From the NCBI GenBank assembly GCA_031002005.1, contig JARYHS010009186.1:100535992-100599991 (forward strand): a DNA stretch of 64,000 nucleotides, read 5' to 3'. Under the pieces are notes generated by a model. That model worked only from the letters and a program-made list of their open reading frames with translations, had not been told where the DNA came from and did not search any database. Shown piece by piece: positions 12,731 to 23,139 of the stretch; positions within the stretch are counted from its first letter, which is position 1; every line of letters begins with the position of its first letter. The position numbers and the translations under genes were made by a program. The DNA comes from Vandiemenella viatica. Taxonomy: Eukaryota > Arthropoda > Insecta > Orthoptera > Morabidae.

Positions 12731-13060
12731 TGTCATGAGCCATTTATCTCCTTTTAAGGAAGGAATTGTTTGGAATTCGATCTTTAAAGGTCAAAATTAT
12801 TATTTCTATGACATATTTTTTGTTTTAAGCTATTTTTCTCCCTAGATATCTAACCAAAATTGAGGAATGAGGTATTATTTTAGATATTAAGGTCTACGGT
12901 TTGATCAAATCATATTTAAAGAAAGGAACTTTTGGAATTCGACCTTAAAAGGACAAAATTATCATTTCTGTAGACTTTTTTTTTATCATGGGCCACTTAT
13001 CTCCCTTAATATCTAACCTAAATAGATAAATGAACTACCATATTAAAGAATAAGGTCTCT
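12731..13060. repeat. diverged tandem repeat, ~162-bp period
   Basis: TTTGGAATTCGATCTTTAAA at about 12769 recurs as TTTGGAATTCGACCTTAAAA at about 12931. TTTCTCCCTAGATATCTAACC near 12834 recurs as TATCTCCCTTAATATCTAACC near 12998. A further partial copy of the same word is near 12740. It is non-coding and intronic. Confidence 0.6.
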
Positions 13061-13570
13061 GCTTTGGTCGTATCATTTCAAAAGAATGAAAGTAATAACT
13101 GTGAAAGTCACGCATATGAGACAGTTCACTGCCTAGCCACTAGAATAACAGTAGCACATGTCACAGAGATATTAATAAACTGCTTCATTGGCATTGACTT
13201 TTATTATGTACCTATCCACTAAACAAATAAACAATTGAAAAAAAATGAGGCAGTTCTTTTTTTCATCCTATTACAAACTCCCAACCTTACCATTCATTCT
13301 ATTTGTGAAATTGTCACATGGGTCATCTAGTGTATTCTTAGTCTGCTTAGTTCTTGATATCAGTATTATCACAGCTTTACTACAAATAGTGCACTATATT
13401 TATTTATCATTATGCCTTTTACATTTTCTTGATAGTTAGTTATACAATTCAAGTGGTCACACTTTTACTAAAACTTCTGTTTCAGATCTAACTACCATTT
13501 ACTGAACCTTAATTTAATTTATAATTTACTAATTTTAGTATGTAACAGCAAATAAAAATTGTACACTTAC

Positions 13571-13698
13571 GGAGTACTAGTCCACTGATGAAGCCAAAGG
13601 GCATTGCACAATCAATGGCAAGCAGGTGTGGAAAAGACATGTTTCCAGTGAGAGTACCCATCTGACCTGCCATCTGACTCAAGCACATAGCCACATTT
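13571..13698 (-). CDS. SV2-like MFS transporter, penultimate exon (TM11-TM12)
   Basis: The exon is bounded by an acceptor TTTATCTGCAG and a donor CTCC|GTAAGT, both strong. Its first base completes an arginine codon begun by AG of the exon at 22973. It then gives 42 codons, NVAMCLSQMAGQMGTLTGNM and SFPHLLAIDCAMPFGFISGL-VL, and ends with one base of the next codon. The layout FPTSVR-NVAMCLSQM...G.L.GN..FP.LL matches TM11 and TM12 of the SV2-like branch of the major facilitator superfamily. Length 128 nt, no stop, phases consistent with both neighbours. Confidence 0.88.
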
Positions 13699-13949
13699 CT
13701 GCAGATAAATATAAGTTTTTTCTTTATCTTCTTATTTACATTAATGAACATTCAGCAGAATCTGATTTTTGCATCTTTGTTTACAATAAATAACAGTTAA
13801 TTAAATCTAATTGGCTATAGGAATGTTCTCATAGCTTTAATATAATTTCAGATTTTTTTGCACGAGATAGTATCTACAGTTATGGAATGCTCCATTCAAC
13901 ATAAATCCATGCCTTCTGCACGGAACACTTTAGAGATCTTTGCATTCGT

Positions 13950-14780
13950 TCCTTGGTAGTTAAGGCCAAATATGGTGAAGCAGTAGGCCACTATCAGCAT
14001 TCATGTTGTTAGGGTTCGTTTTGTATTTCTAGAGCCTCTCTTACTTTCCTGGGCCACCACCTTCACTCTACAGCCACTACGCTTGTCTGGTCAAATAAAA
14101 TGGAATGTCCACTGTCAGGTAAATGTTGAGCTATAGCTGATTTACTCATGTAGTTATTTTTAAAATGCCTCATGCATTCTGTTTTGCCAATATACACCTG
14201 GCCATAACTTGCAGGATATTTGGTACACACCTCGTATCCATAACTTCTTTTGTATTTTATTTTTACAAGTACATCCAAAATCTTCCTGGATGCCCTGTAT
14301 ACAGGACAGATGTTTTTCTTTTTTAGAAGGCAACCAATCTTATCACACCCTGGATATAGGGTAATATTTCCACTAGCCCATTAGTTGATCTGCTGTTCTC
14401 TCCTGTTGGTGCTAAGGTAGGAAGTGATTCTTGAGTGCCCAGTGCTTGAACTTGCAGTCAATATCTGGATGGTAGCCATTAACCAGAGAGTCTCCTTTAA
14501 AATATGTTTATCAGCAGCTATGCTTGCTTCGTCACTAACTGCAGATGCACAAATGGTTAATGTTTTTAAAATACTGCATTTTACTGCTGGATGGAGGTGG
14601 GAATCAGCATGCGAATAGTGGTTTGTGTGTGTCCGCTTCTGATAAAACCTCTGGCCCAGGGAACCATCCTCCTTCCATTTTACAACAAAATCAATAAAAG
14701 TAAGCTGTTGGTCCTCTTCAACTTCTATAGTGAACCGGATTTTTTCACGGGTGCTATTCAAATACTGGTTCCCTGGGCCA
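13950..14780 (-). mobile_element. Penelope-like element fragment (RT end plus GIY-YIG endonuclease), copy A
   Basis: On the minus strand, from about 14770 leftward, the sequence encodes the conserved end of a Penelope RT: STREKIRFTIEVEEDQQLTF, a DGSLGQRFYQKRTHTNHY segment and a KCSILKTL-like block. The GIY-YIG endonuclease follows at 14278-14063 with YGQVYIGKTECMRHF and SAIAQHLPDSGHSILFDQT, then a decayed tail to about 13950. The RT catalytic core is missing (5' truncated) and there are stops, for example at 14062. Copy B lies next to it in opposite orientation. It sits in the 9.3-kb intron of the SV2-like gene. Confidence 0.8.
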
Positions 14781-14784
14781 TGGG

Positions 14785-15780
14785 GTTTATCAGAAGTCAA
14801 AACACACAAACCACTATTTGCATGCTTACTCTCACCACCATCTGGCAGTAAAAATTGTATTTTAAAAACTTTATCCATTCTTGCATCTGCAGTTACTGAT
14901 GAAACATCATAAGTGCTATGTAAGACTGGAGATTTTCTCGGCGTTGTAAATGAATAAAACTTTCTCGGGTAGCTAGCCGAGTTAGTACATCGTTTGACCA
15001 CGACGTTTCGGCGGTCACAATCTCTGCCGCCATTGTCAATTGACTCACTTGACAATGGCAGCAGAGATTGTGACCGCCAAAACGTCGTGGTCAAACGATG
15101 TACTAACTCGGCTAGCTACCCGAGAAAGTTTTATTCATCATAAGTGCTGACAAATGTATTTTTAAGGAAACTTTTCTTGCTAACAGCTACCACCCAGACA
15201 TTGTCAGAAAGTACATTTCAGCACTGCGCACTCAATTATCACCTCCTACCTCAGCACTGATGGGAGAGATCAGTAGATCAACTGACGGGCCAGTAGCAGT
15301 ATTACCGTATATCCAGGGTGTGACGGATAAGATTGGTTGCTTTCTAAAAAAGAAAAACATCTGTCCTGTATACTGGGCATCCAAGAAGATTTCGGATGTA
15401 AAAATAACACAAAAGGGAGGAGTTATGGACGCCAGGTATGTACCAAATACCCTGTGGCTAGGTGTATATTGGCGAAACGGGATGTACCATCAAGGAAAGA
15501 TTAAATGAAAACATGAAACATTTTAAAAATAACTACATGAGCAAATCAACTGTAGCTCAATATTCAGCTGACAGTGGATATTTTATTTGACCAGAACAGC
15601 ATAGTGGCTGTAGAGAGCAGATGGTGGCCTAGGTGAGTGAGAGAGCCACTAGAAATATGAAAGACACCTAACAATATAAATGTTGATAGTGGCCTACAAC
15701 CATATTTGGTCTTACTAAAGAGGACACACAATGAATGGCCCCAACCAACAACTTCGCTAGAAGCATTAACGACCATGATG
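14785..15780 (+). mobile_element. Penelope-like element fragment, copy B, inverted relative to copy A
   Basis: On the plus strand the same protein region is encoded as in copy A. It begins KNCILKTLSILASAVTDETS at 14850-14910 and is then interrupted by a 218-bp insertion. It resumes SADKCIFKETFLANSYHPDI at 15145, LPYIQGVTDKIGCFLKKKN at 15305-15360, SKKISDVKITQKGGVMDAR at 15380-15435, and the decayed GIY-YIG part LGVYWRNGMYHQGKIK near 15460-15505. A remnant of the ILFDQNSIVAVE block is at 15575-15615. Copies A and B therefore form a head-to-head inverted dimer. Confidence 0.75.
14918..15135. repeat. 218-bp snapback insertion with 13-bp TSD inside Penelope copy B
   Basis: The insert is flanked by exact copies of CATCATAAGTGCT at 14905-14917 and 15136-15148. 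It contains two 89-bp inverted arms, 14951-15039 and 15049-15137 (the outer two bases overlap the TSD), separated by 9 bp and differing at only two positions. The arm sequence carries the GGC...GCC-GAAAC word seen at Penelope ends. The likely origin is target-primed insertion of a short Penelope terminal copy that folded back on itself. Confidence 0.75.
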
Positions 15781-15784
15781 TTAT

Positions 15785-17220
15785 TGCGGAATTAAGTTTA
15801 GATCATTATTAGGTTGTGACACAGTCAGATTCGTATAGAAATTAAAATTCAAATAACTTTCCAAGTAAAAAAGAAGATATAAACTAAAATTTATGACATG
15901 CATATTAATATAATTATACATCCAATGTAGAATGAATGAAGCACCAAAAAACTAATAAAAAAGAAGACATTATTGAGGAAAAAGATAATTTGGAAGGTTG
16001 CATACCAACAATAACCAGAGAAGTTTTAGAGGAAGAAAAAACCATATGAGATAAAGACCTAAAATCCTATTCATAGGCAATAGGAGAATAATCAAAGACC
16101 AATAAAAATCATTTAAGAAATAATTAGAAATCCTAGAGAAACAAACTGTGCAGAGTCTAAAATGTAAGGAATCAACCAAGAAAACAAATCAAGAGTTATT
16201 AGTATCATTTTATTAGCCATGTAGAAAATGATTTACAACAAAAACTAAACCTTAATATATAAGAAATTGAAATTACTTTTAAGCTGCATCACGAGTATAT
16301 CCATAACGCTAAAGGGTGCATGCCAAATAGTGAACAGCATTTAGAAAGAAGACGTTACATATAAAGAAAAGAAGAAAGAAAGTTGAGCCAACATAGAAAC
16401 ATTCAGTTTTAGATTTAATATCAGGATGGCTTGTGGGAGGCAGGGCAGGCTCTAAGGTACCATTTAGTTCACTGAAAGCATTCTCATTAGCTATCCCCGG
16501 CAGTAAAATATTCTATAGATTGATTTTGAAGTCACTTATTTTGTGTAAGGTAATTGTCACATTGAATGGATTTTCCTACATTCATTTGCATTGTGAAAAC
16601 TTACCATTAGAATCATTTTAAAGTGTATTCATTATATTGGGAAAAATACATTTTAAGAGATAATTTGGTTTGTTCATGTTTTGAAACACGCGATTAGGAA
16701 AAGTAAAAATTTAAGATTTGAGATAACTTTGAATTGAGCAAAGCTACAGCTGAACGTTTACCACCAGCTATAGTCAGCATGGTACCGAATACATTGTAGG
16801 TGAAATTAATTATATTGGCAAAGTGGAATTAGTGGTTTTAATTAACAGAAAAAAATTAAATTTTTAACTAAAAGGTATACAGTTGAGAAATTTGTATCAG
16901 GAGAGAGCACATATTGAGACAATTACAAATATATAATTGTTTTGGTAAAGCGTTTAAGGATTTGTCAGATAATTAAGGTTTTGAAGATAGATTGTTGCTA
17001 ATTGTTATTGGAGTGCAAGAAAGTCCTCCAAGTTGTTGAAGTAAGAGACTTTAATGTTAAGCTTATAGAAGTACTTTCAAATGATAAATTAAATTAAAAC
17101 AGATAAAATATGATCAGTTGAAGCCCTTGTAGAAATTGCAAGTTAATGTTGGGAGATATTAATTAAAGAAAAAAGTTGCTGATGTTATTGCCTTTGGGAA
17201 GCTTATAAAAGCCATGCAGT
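15785..17220. other. AT-rich intron sequence, nothing recognised
   Basis: This stretch of the 9.3-kb intron shows no transposase, RT or exon signature. Open frames are short and lack any recognisable motif. Confidence 0.4.
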
Positions 17221-17857
17221 CATCATGAATTTGCTCATTCGTTCGCTGGAAATCAAACGCATAACTTCGTACTGGTTAGCAGAGCAAACTGCTCAACGTG
17301 GTAGTGTGGCAAGTTCCTACATGCTGTCACAGTCATGTACTTACTACAGTTTTGGGGACTTAGTGAGTTTGTCTTCTTGTATGAATGTGCTTAACTTGTT
17401 AATCTTCAATGGAACTGTTGTTTGATGTCTTATCAACAAATGCTGGTACCGAAAATGTACAAGTGAACTTTATCAACATCAAGTATGGTGTTATTCAAAA
17501 ACTGTGTTAAGTGAGATTATTTCTTTATACCCTTCATATTTGAGGTTTATAATATTGATATGTGGTGGCCAATTTATTATATATTGAAGGTACCAGAAGG
17601 CTACACTGGTCATGAACTGTATGGTTCACAGTTCAAAAGTGTTACCTCCCCAATCAACATTTGGGCCTAACAAGTAGATAAAGTTTGTTTCGGGAAATGA
17701 TTCTTTTCCCCTTTCTTTTGGAATTATGGCTCTTTGACAATGAGATCTTTAGACCAAAGAAGACAAGGGTGAGGATTGGGAAGGAATTCGGCCATAGCCT
17801 ATTGAAGAAATCATCCTGTTATTTACCTGTAGTGATTTATGCAACAACAACAACAAA

Positions 17858-17945
17858 AAAAGGCTGGCCAGACAGGGATTTGAACCTGCATCCTCCTGAA
17901 TGCTGAGCCGAAGCATTATTGTTCATACACCAAGCTCAGTTGCGA
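17858..17945 (-). repeat. tRNA-derived SINE head
   Basis: On the minus strand the segment carries a close match to the polymerase III B box, GGTTCAAATCCC, near 17883-17872. It is preceded by an A-box-like GAGCTTGGTGTATGAACA about 50 bp upstream and followed by T-rich and GTTGTTGTTG sequence. It resembles arthropod tRNA-derived SINEs. It is not a functional tRNA, because the stems do not pair cleanly. Confidence 0.5.
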
Positions 17946-17990
17946 AAATGATTGGTCTCAACAGTGGGAAATAAGAATGTTTGTCTAGGG

Positions 17991-18293
17991 CAGTGTTTTC
18001 CAACATGGGGCCCACGCCCCACAGGGGGTCAATTTGGTTTTTTTGGGGGGCAATTTAGAAATTGACTTGATACGACTTTACCGCTTTCTCTTCGGTTTAT
18101 TTTAATGCAATGCTAAATATAGATAGAAAATATAGCAAAAAAGCAAATTCTTAAAGCAGTGCTGTAAATAATTATTAGGTATAGTTTCGTTTGATGTTAG
18201 CAAAATATTTTTTCAATTAAAAATTAGGTATGGGGGGCAAAAAAAAAAAAAATTAAAAGTGGGACATGACCCAAAAAAGGTTGGGAAACACTG
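17991..18293. mobile_element. 303-bp hAT MITE with perfect 8-bp TSD
   Basis: Termini are CAGTGTTTTCCAAC on the left and GTTGGGAAACACTG on the right. The element is flanked by exact GTCTAGGG duplications at 17983-17990 and 18294-18301. Subterminal GC-rich blocks (GGGGCCCACGCCCC and GTGGGACATGACCC) are also inverted. The body is AT-rich with a run of A at the right. The terminal word is a classic hAT end. The exact TSD suggests a fairly recent insertion. Confidence 0.9.
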
Positions 18294-19365
18294 GTCTAGG
18301 GTAATGGGAATGTTGGATAAGATATTTTTGGTCAAAAGAAAGCTGAATAATACTGCCTTTGATGTTATGGCAGTAGGAGAGAAAAGATTTGATTTGGAAT
18401 GCTCGGTAGCTGGTAAAGTATAAATACTTTCGGAATTTTGTTAACTTGAAATACACATCATGGTGAAGACTTTTAAGTCAATTAACACCCTTGTAAACAT
18501 TTTAGATTAGGAATATCATAGATACATTAAAATTCTGTAAAATATAAAGGGAATTACAAAAGTTTTGTTGGATAAGGGAGATTTTGATTTAAAAACAAAT
18601 GGTAAAAAAGGGACTGTGTCACAAAATTGAATAGGTACTTTTGATTTTTAACTCAATGTAATTAAAGATTAATAGAGCCCTGTTAACTGACAGAATTATT
18701 GTACTACTTATACAGGAGAAGGGAATAGATATTAGGTAAGAGGTATTTTCATTACTTGGCTCTCTCTAACTTGGTAATTAATCAAATATAACAGATTATA
18801 GAGAGACGTACATGAAGTTTAGTTCATGCCATGTTCTGTTGTTGAATGAGTGCATATCCACCAAAAATTTCTATATATTCCATATTTGTGTTTATACAGT
18901 TTCTGCTTCATCCAATTATTACTAGTAGTCAGTAAAGTTCCTTTCTCTTTGCATAGAAATATTAGTATTTTCTAATCAACTTGTTTTATGTCCAGTCATT
19001 TTCTATTGTCATTAGTCTCTCTGCTGCCCTGATTCAATTCTTCATCTACTACTTTGTTGAGTTAATCTCATTATTTCAATGTCTTACACCATTAATTATC
19101 TGCCCCATATATTCTAATATTTGGCTTACTCTAATTTCTAATTGTTTCCATCATACTCATTGGTAATTAAGATTAGGATTTATTATTAATTAACACATAA
19201 CACCAGAGAACATTATTCTTCAAACAATCATTTTTCCTTCACATTTAATAAATTATTACACTTGATAGCTTGGAATAAGGTAAAGATTTAAAGAAAGGTC
19301 TTAGTTTATCATACTGGTCAAATTTGGTTATCACCATTGTTAGTAGTTTGTCAAATAATTCTGTA

Positions 19366-20953
19366 TTTGCCCGGGTCGTTAAAATTTAGGGGCTCCATTT
19401 TGGCTGTAAGTGTGAGAAAAATATTAATAATATTAATGTGTTAAATACCCAATTAATTAAAAAAATCCATATAACAATTTTTTCGTTTGTTAAAAACTTA
19501 CAGTTCTCAGCTATTTTGGTGCAGCCCTAGAGACTTCGAAGAGACAGGGTGCGGACCTCAAAGGGGCGCGCCATTGCCCAGCCACCTATGTGTGAATTGC
19601 GCCATAGGAGCAACTTCAAAATGCGCAGCGTCTGCGCTATGTATCAGCCCAAAGTCCGCACCACGTCTCTTCTGTGTGAATTGGGCCCTAGCACGCGAGT
19701 ACAACACTGTTTCAACTTTTGTTGTCTCAACTTGCTTATTATTGCTAATTATAAAAGTGGTTTCATTACACAACAGCATTAGTCTTACTATTACGTAGTT
19801 AGTGATAAGTGGAAGTTCATAAAATTTACTTCAGGATTTAATAATTTCTAAAGGTAAGTACATCTATGATTAAACTGTTATTTAGTTGGATATACGACAC
19901 AAGTGCACAATAACAAAAGCGCTCAATGACAAAAGCACACAACTGAAGCGCAGTAGGTGCGGGCTGTTACACCTGACCTCGGCTACCTGCACTGATTCCA
20001 TCATTATACTGCACACAAGTTACTAGAAATGGTGAAAAGGAGTGTTTTTCACAATTGCAGCTAGGATCTAATACATGGATGGAATTGATAGTACTTGGCA
20101 GGAGATGTTGAGTATTTATTTTATTGAATTGATGAACCAAATCAATATGGATCTTAGTTATTGGAAATCAAAGTGGAATAATTTGCTTAATAATTTCTTC
20201 TTGTAATCCAAGCCTCACAGATTTGTTGTACAAATTAAATACAGGCATTGTAAGTGTTATATTTGGGTTAAATTACATACGCTAGCTTTGATCACATGTG
20301 AGAATACTGTAGTTTAGTGGGTGTGGGACAGTACTTGCAATCATTAATAAATAAATAATATTACCAGCTGCTGATTACCGATTAGTTACTTCATATACCA
20401 TTAGTATATTCAATCTCAACTGTTAACTGCTTATATATAATAACCCATGATGCTTATTATATATACGAATGCGGTTTACAGATACTCTAATTGCTGCATT
20501 TGTAAATCGTCTCAACAAAAAGAAATTCATTAACTATTTTAGTGAATGTGAATAACTTTGTCAGTTGGTTTAATAAGTGCATTGCACGACAATCACTCCA
20601 AAACATTTTTTTTTTTTGAACTTGGAACGTATTCCATTTAAGCCTTTAGAAATTGTCATTCTGTATACACGGTTTCTGTATTTGCAGCAAATTTATGGAT
20701 CATATCCTCCGCGAATAAGCTTTGACTGTGTAGACTTTCTTAATGTTCACAGGGTATGGAAAATATTTTGTGTTGTGTGTAAATTTTTATTTATATCGAC
20801 TGAGAATAATTTACCTTAGTTATGGTTTTAACTTATTTAGAACAAGGATAAATATTTACTTTTTATATTATTTTATAGTGTACATTGTTTGAGTTATGTG
20901 CGTGCCTCTTCCAAAATGTCTGACGGTCAAAGAAAACTATCTGGTTACCAGTA

Positions 20954-20987
<34 letters not shown>

Positions 20988-22528
20988 AAGAAGGTCGGGA
21001 AAGGAACCAGAAAGGCAGACTCAATCTGGCGCATTAAAAAAATTTACTGAATTTAGGGTTTACCAAAATAAATCTTAGAATCAAATATCAGGTCACAATA
21101 CAAAAGAAGTACAGAATCGCCAGAGAATAATAGCAAACAAATGAACAAAGTTTCTAATCCAAGTGGAACTGACACCAATGTGAGATTCACAGAAGGCATT
21201 TTAAAACTTTGTGGCCAAGAATTTTACGAGACGCCGTAAGAAGCTTTTTAGTAAGGCAAGGTCCACCTAAACTATTGCATAATTACAATTTCCTTTCAAT
21301 GACACAGATCGACATTTTAGCGCAAAATATTATGCACGAATTTTAAGCAACGGAGAGCAAATATTGTGAGATTAGCTACTATCTTTCACAAAACTGCATT
21401 TTCTGCTTCTATTGCAAAATTTTCAGCTGTTTAGTTAGTTCTCTCTCAAAGAAGGGTTTTAAAAATTGGATGCACCTCGATGAAACTTTAAAAGAACATG
21501 AACAATCATATTCAGACAAAAAAGATTAAATTGTCGTAAAACTGTAGATGCTGCCACTCAAAGAGTTATTAATGCCAAAATAAATCATTGGAATGAAGTG
21601 CTTCTAAGAATTGTTGCAATTACCAAAATGCTTGGTAAAAGTTGAATGGTTTTTTCAAGGTACAAGCAACAGGTTGTTTGAGCATAATAATGGTAATTTC
21701 ACAAAAATAGTTGAGCTACTGTCTGAGAATGATCCCATTATGGAAGAGCACGTCTGTTGAGTGCTCTAAAAATTAGAGACTAAAGCTCAATATCTTGGGA
21801 AAAACTACAAACTGGGATAGTAGATCTGCTGCATCAAAGTGTAAAGTCTCATGTTATTAATTAAATAAAAAAATTCAAATATTTTTCCATAATTTTGAAC
21901 TGTACTCCTGACTTTAGCAAGATACAGCAAATTACTCCTGTAATCAGATATGTTTCAACCAATAAATTTAATCCTGATGTTGAAATTAAAATTAATTAAA
22001 GCTTTTAAGGCTTCTTACCAACAGGAAAACAAATGTCTGACATTATAGTTGGAGAACTTAATGACTTGTGTTTAAATTTGCAAGATAACAGAGGACAGGG
22101 ACTGACAACGGGCCCAATATCAGGGGCAATAAAGCGGGAGTGCAATTTAGAATTAAACAATATAATTCGTGAGAATTCAATGTTCCGTGCAGTAGCCATT
22201 CTCGCAATCTTGTTATTAATGGCAAAAGCATCCTTGGAAGCAACTAATTTCTTCAACATGTTCCAAAAAATATATTTATAGCATTTAAAAATGTAAAAAA
22301 TATGGTTAATTTGTGGCTATGTACAGATATTTCATAATTAATTTCTCTATTTTGTGCCGCTAGATCAAAATTCAATAAGTTTATTTATGAATATATGATT
22401 TTATTAAAATTTAAAATTAAATATTTTATTTGATTAAATTAAAAAATATATATATAATTCTACATAATCTATAGGGGTGGCAATTTGTCTATTTGTCCGG
22501 GATGGCAAAACCGCTAGAGTGGGCCCTG
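19366..22528 (+). mobile_element. hAT-superfamily element of ZMYM1-like type, decayed
   Basis: The left part (19366-20900) resembles the GC-rich 5' region of such elements (GCCCGGGTCGTTAAAATTTA, then a tract with GGGCCCTAG). Coding remnants begin at 20915 with MSDGQRKLSGYQYK followed by an A run of 31 (20955-20985). Further on come a GALKKF-like word, VEWFFQG(T/S)SNRLFEHNNG near 21640-21700, a KFKYFSIILNCTPDFSKIQQ block at 21872-21925 with TPVIRYVSTNKFNPDVEIK, then IVGELNDLCLNLQDNRGQG and LEATNFFNMFQKIYL up to 22280. These match, in order, the catalytic region of ZMYM1/hAT transposases. Frames are broken many times. The right end GGGCCCTG at 22521-22528 looks like a hAT terminus; the left terminus is not preserved. 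Confidence 0.7.
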
Positions 22529-22972
22529 GCATCATGCTTCCTAAAATATGTCTTACTATGATGTGGATGAACAGGACTCAATCCCTAATGAAGTGGAAGA
22601 TTTTTGTTCAAAGTTGAATATCTCAGGCCCATTCAGTCTGCTATCTAATGTACTATGGAGGAAATGGTGCACAGCAGTAAAGAATTGCTGGAGCATTGCA
22701 CTGACCCTGTCACAGTCCTTCTAGTTCTGAAAAGTTTGTAATTGGAATGTGGAACTCTACATTTGTGAACCCTGCAGGATGTGGCCTTAGTCATAGGAGC
22801 AAAGTAACTTTTACCTTATTGCATATCAGTATATTTAATCACCAACCACATATTTAAACTACGTTAAATCAATGTATTTGATTTTTTATGCATTAATAAA
22901 GATAACAATAATGTGAAGTAGCAAATATATTACAGGGTGTAGTCACAGTTCAGTTCGATTAAATGTTCTTAC

Positions 22973-23132
22973 CTCACACTTGTTGGGAACATATCCACAA
23001 CAGCAGACAGGCTAGTGAGGGCACTGACTCCCAATAATGATATACTCAGAGCAATGGAAGTCAATGCTGACCATGGTTCAGTTGTCCAGTAGACTGCAAT
23101 GGAACATGCTGCCCCAGCAAGGAGACATCCCA
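22973..23132 (-). CDS. SV2-like MFS transporter exon (TM10-TM11)
   Basis: The acceptor is TTTTTCTTCCATGTTGGCAG before 23132 and the donor is GTGTGAG|GTAAGA at 22973. The exon starts with two bases of a split codon (TG), then 52 codons beginning GCLLAGAACSIAVYWTTEPW and continuing SALTSIALSISLLGVSALTS to SAVVDMFPTSV, and ends AG, which joins A of the next exon to give arginine. The D-M-F-P-T-S-V-R motif before TM11 is the conserved loop (FPTxxR) of SV2/SLC22-like major facilitators. No stop occurs. The incoming phase does not fit the exon at 35724, so at least one short exon lies between them. Confidence 0.87.
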
Positions 23133-23139
23133 CTGCCAA

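Noticed and set aside
14381..15094. 237-codon minus-strand open frame as a single gene
   Set aside because: Only its second half is Penelope coding sequence; the first part is antisense of copy B and the snapback arm read as protein.
17230..17300. tRNA-like segment on the minus strand
   Set aside because: Only loose similarity to A and B boxes and no cloverleaf; too weak to report.
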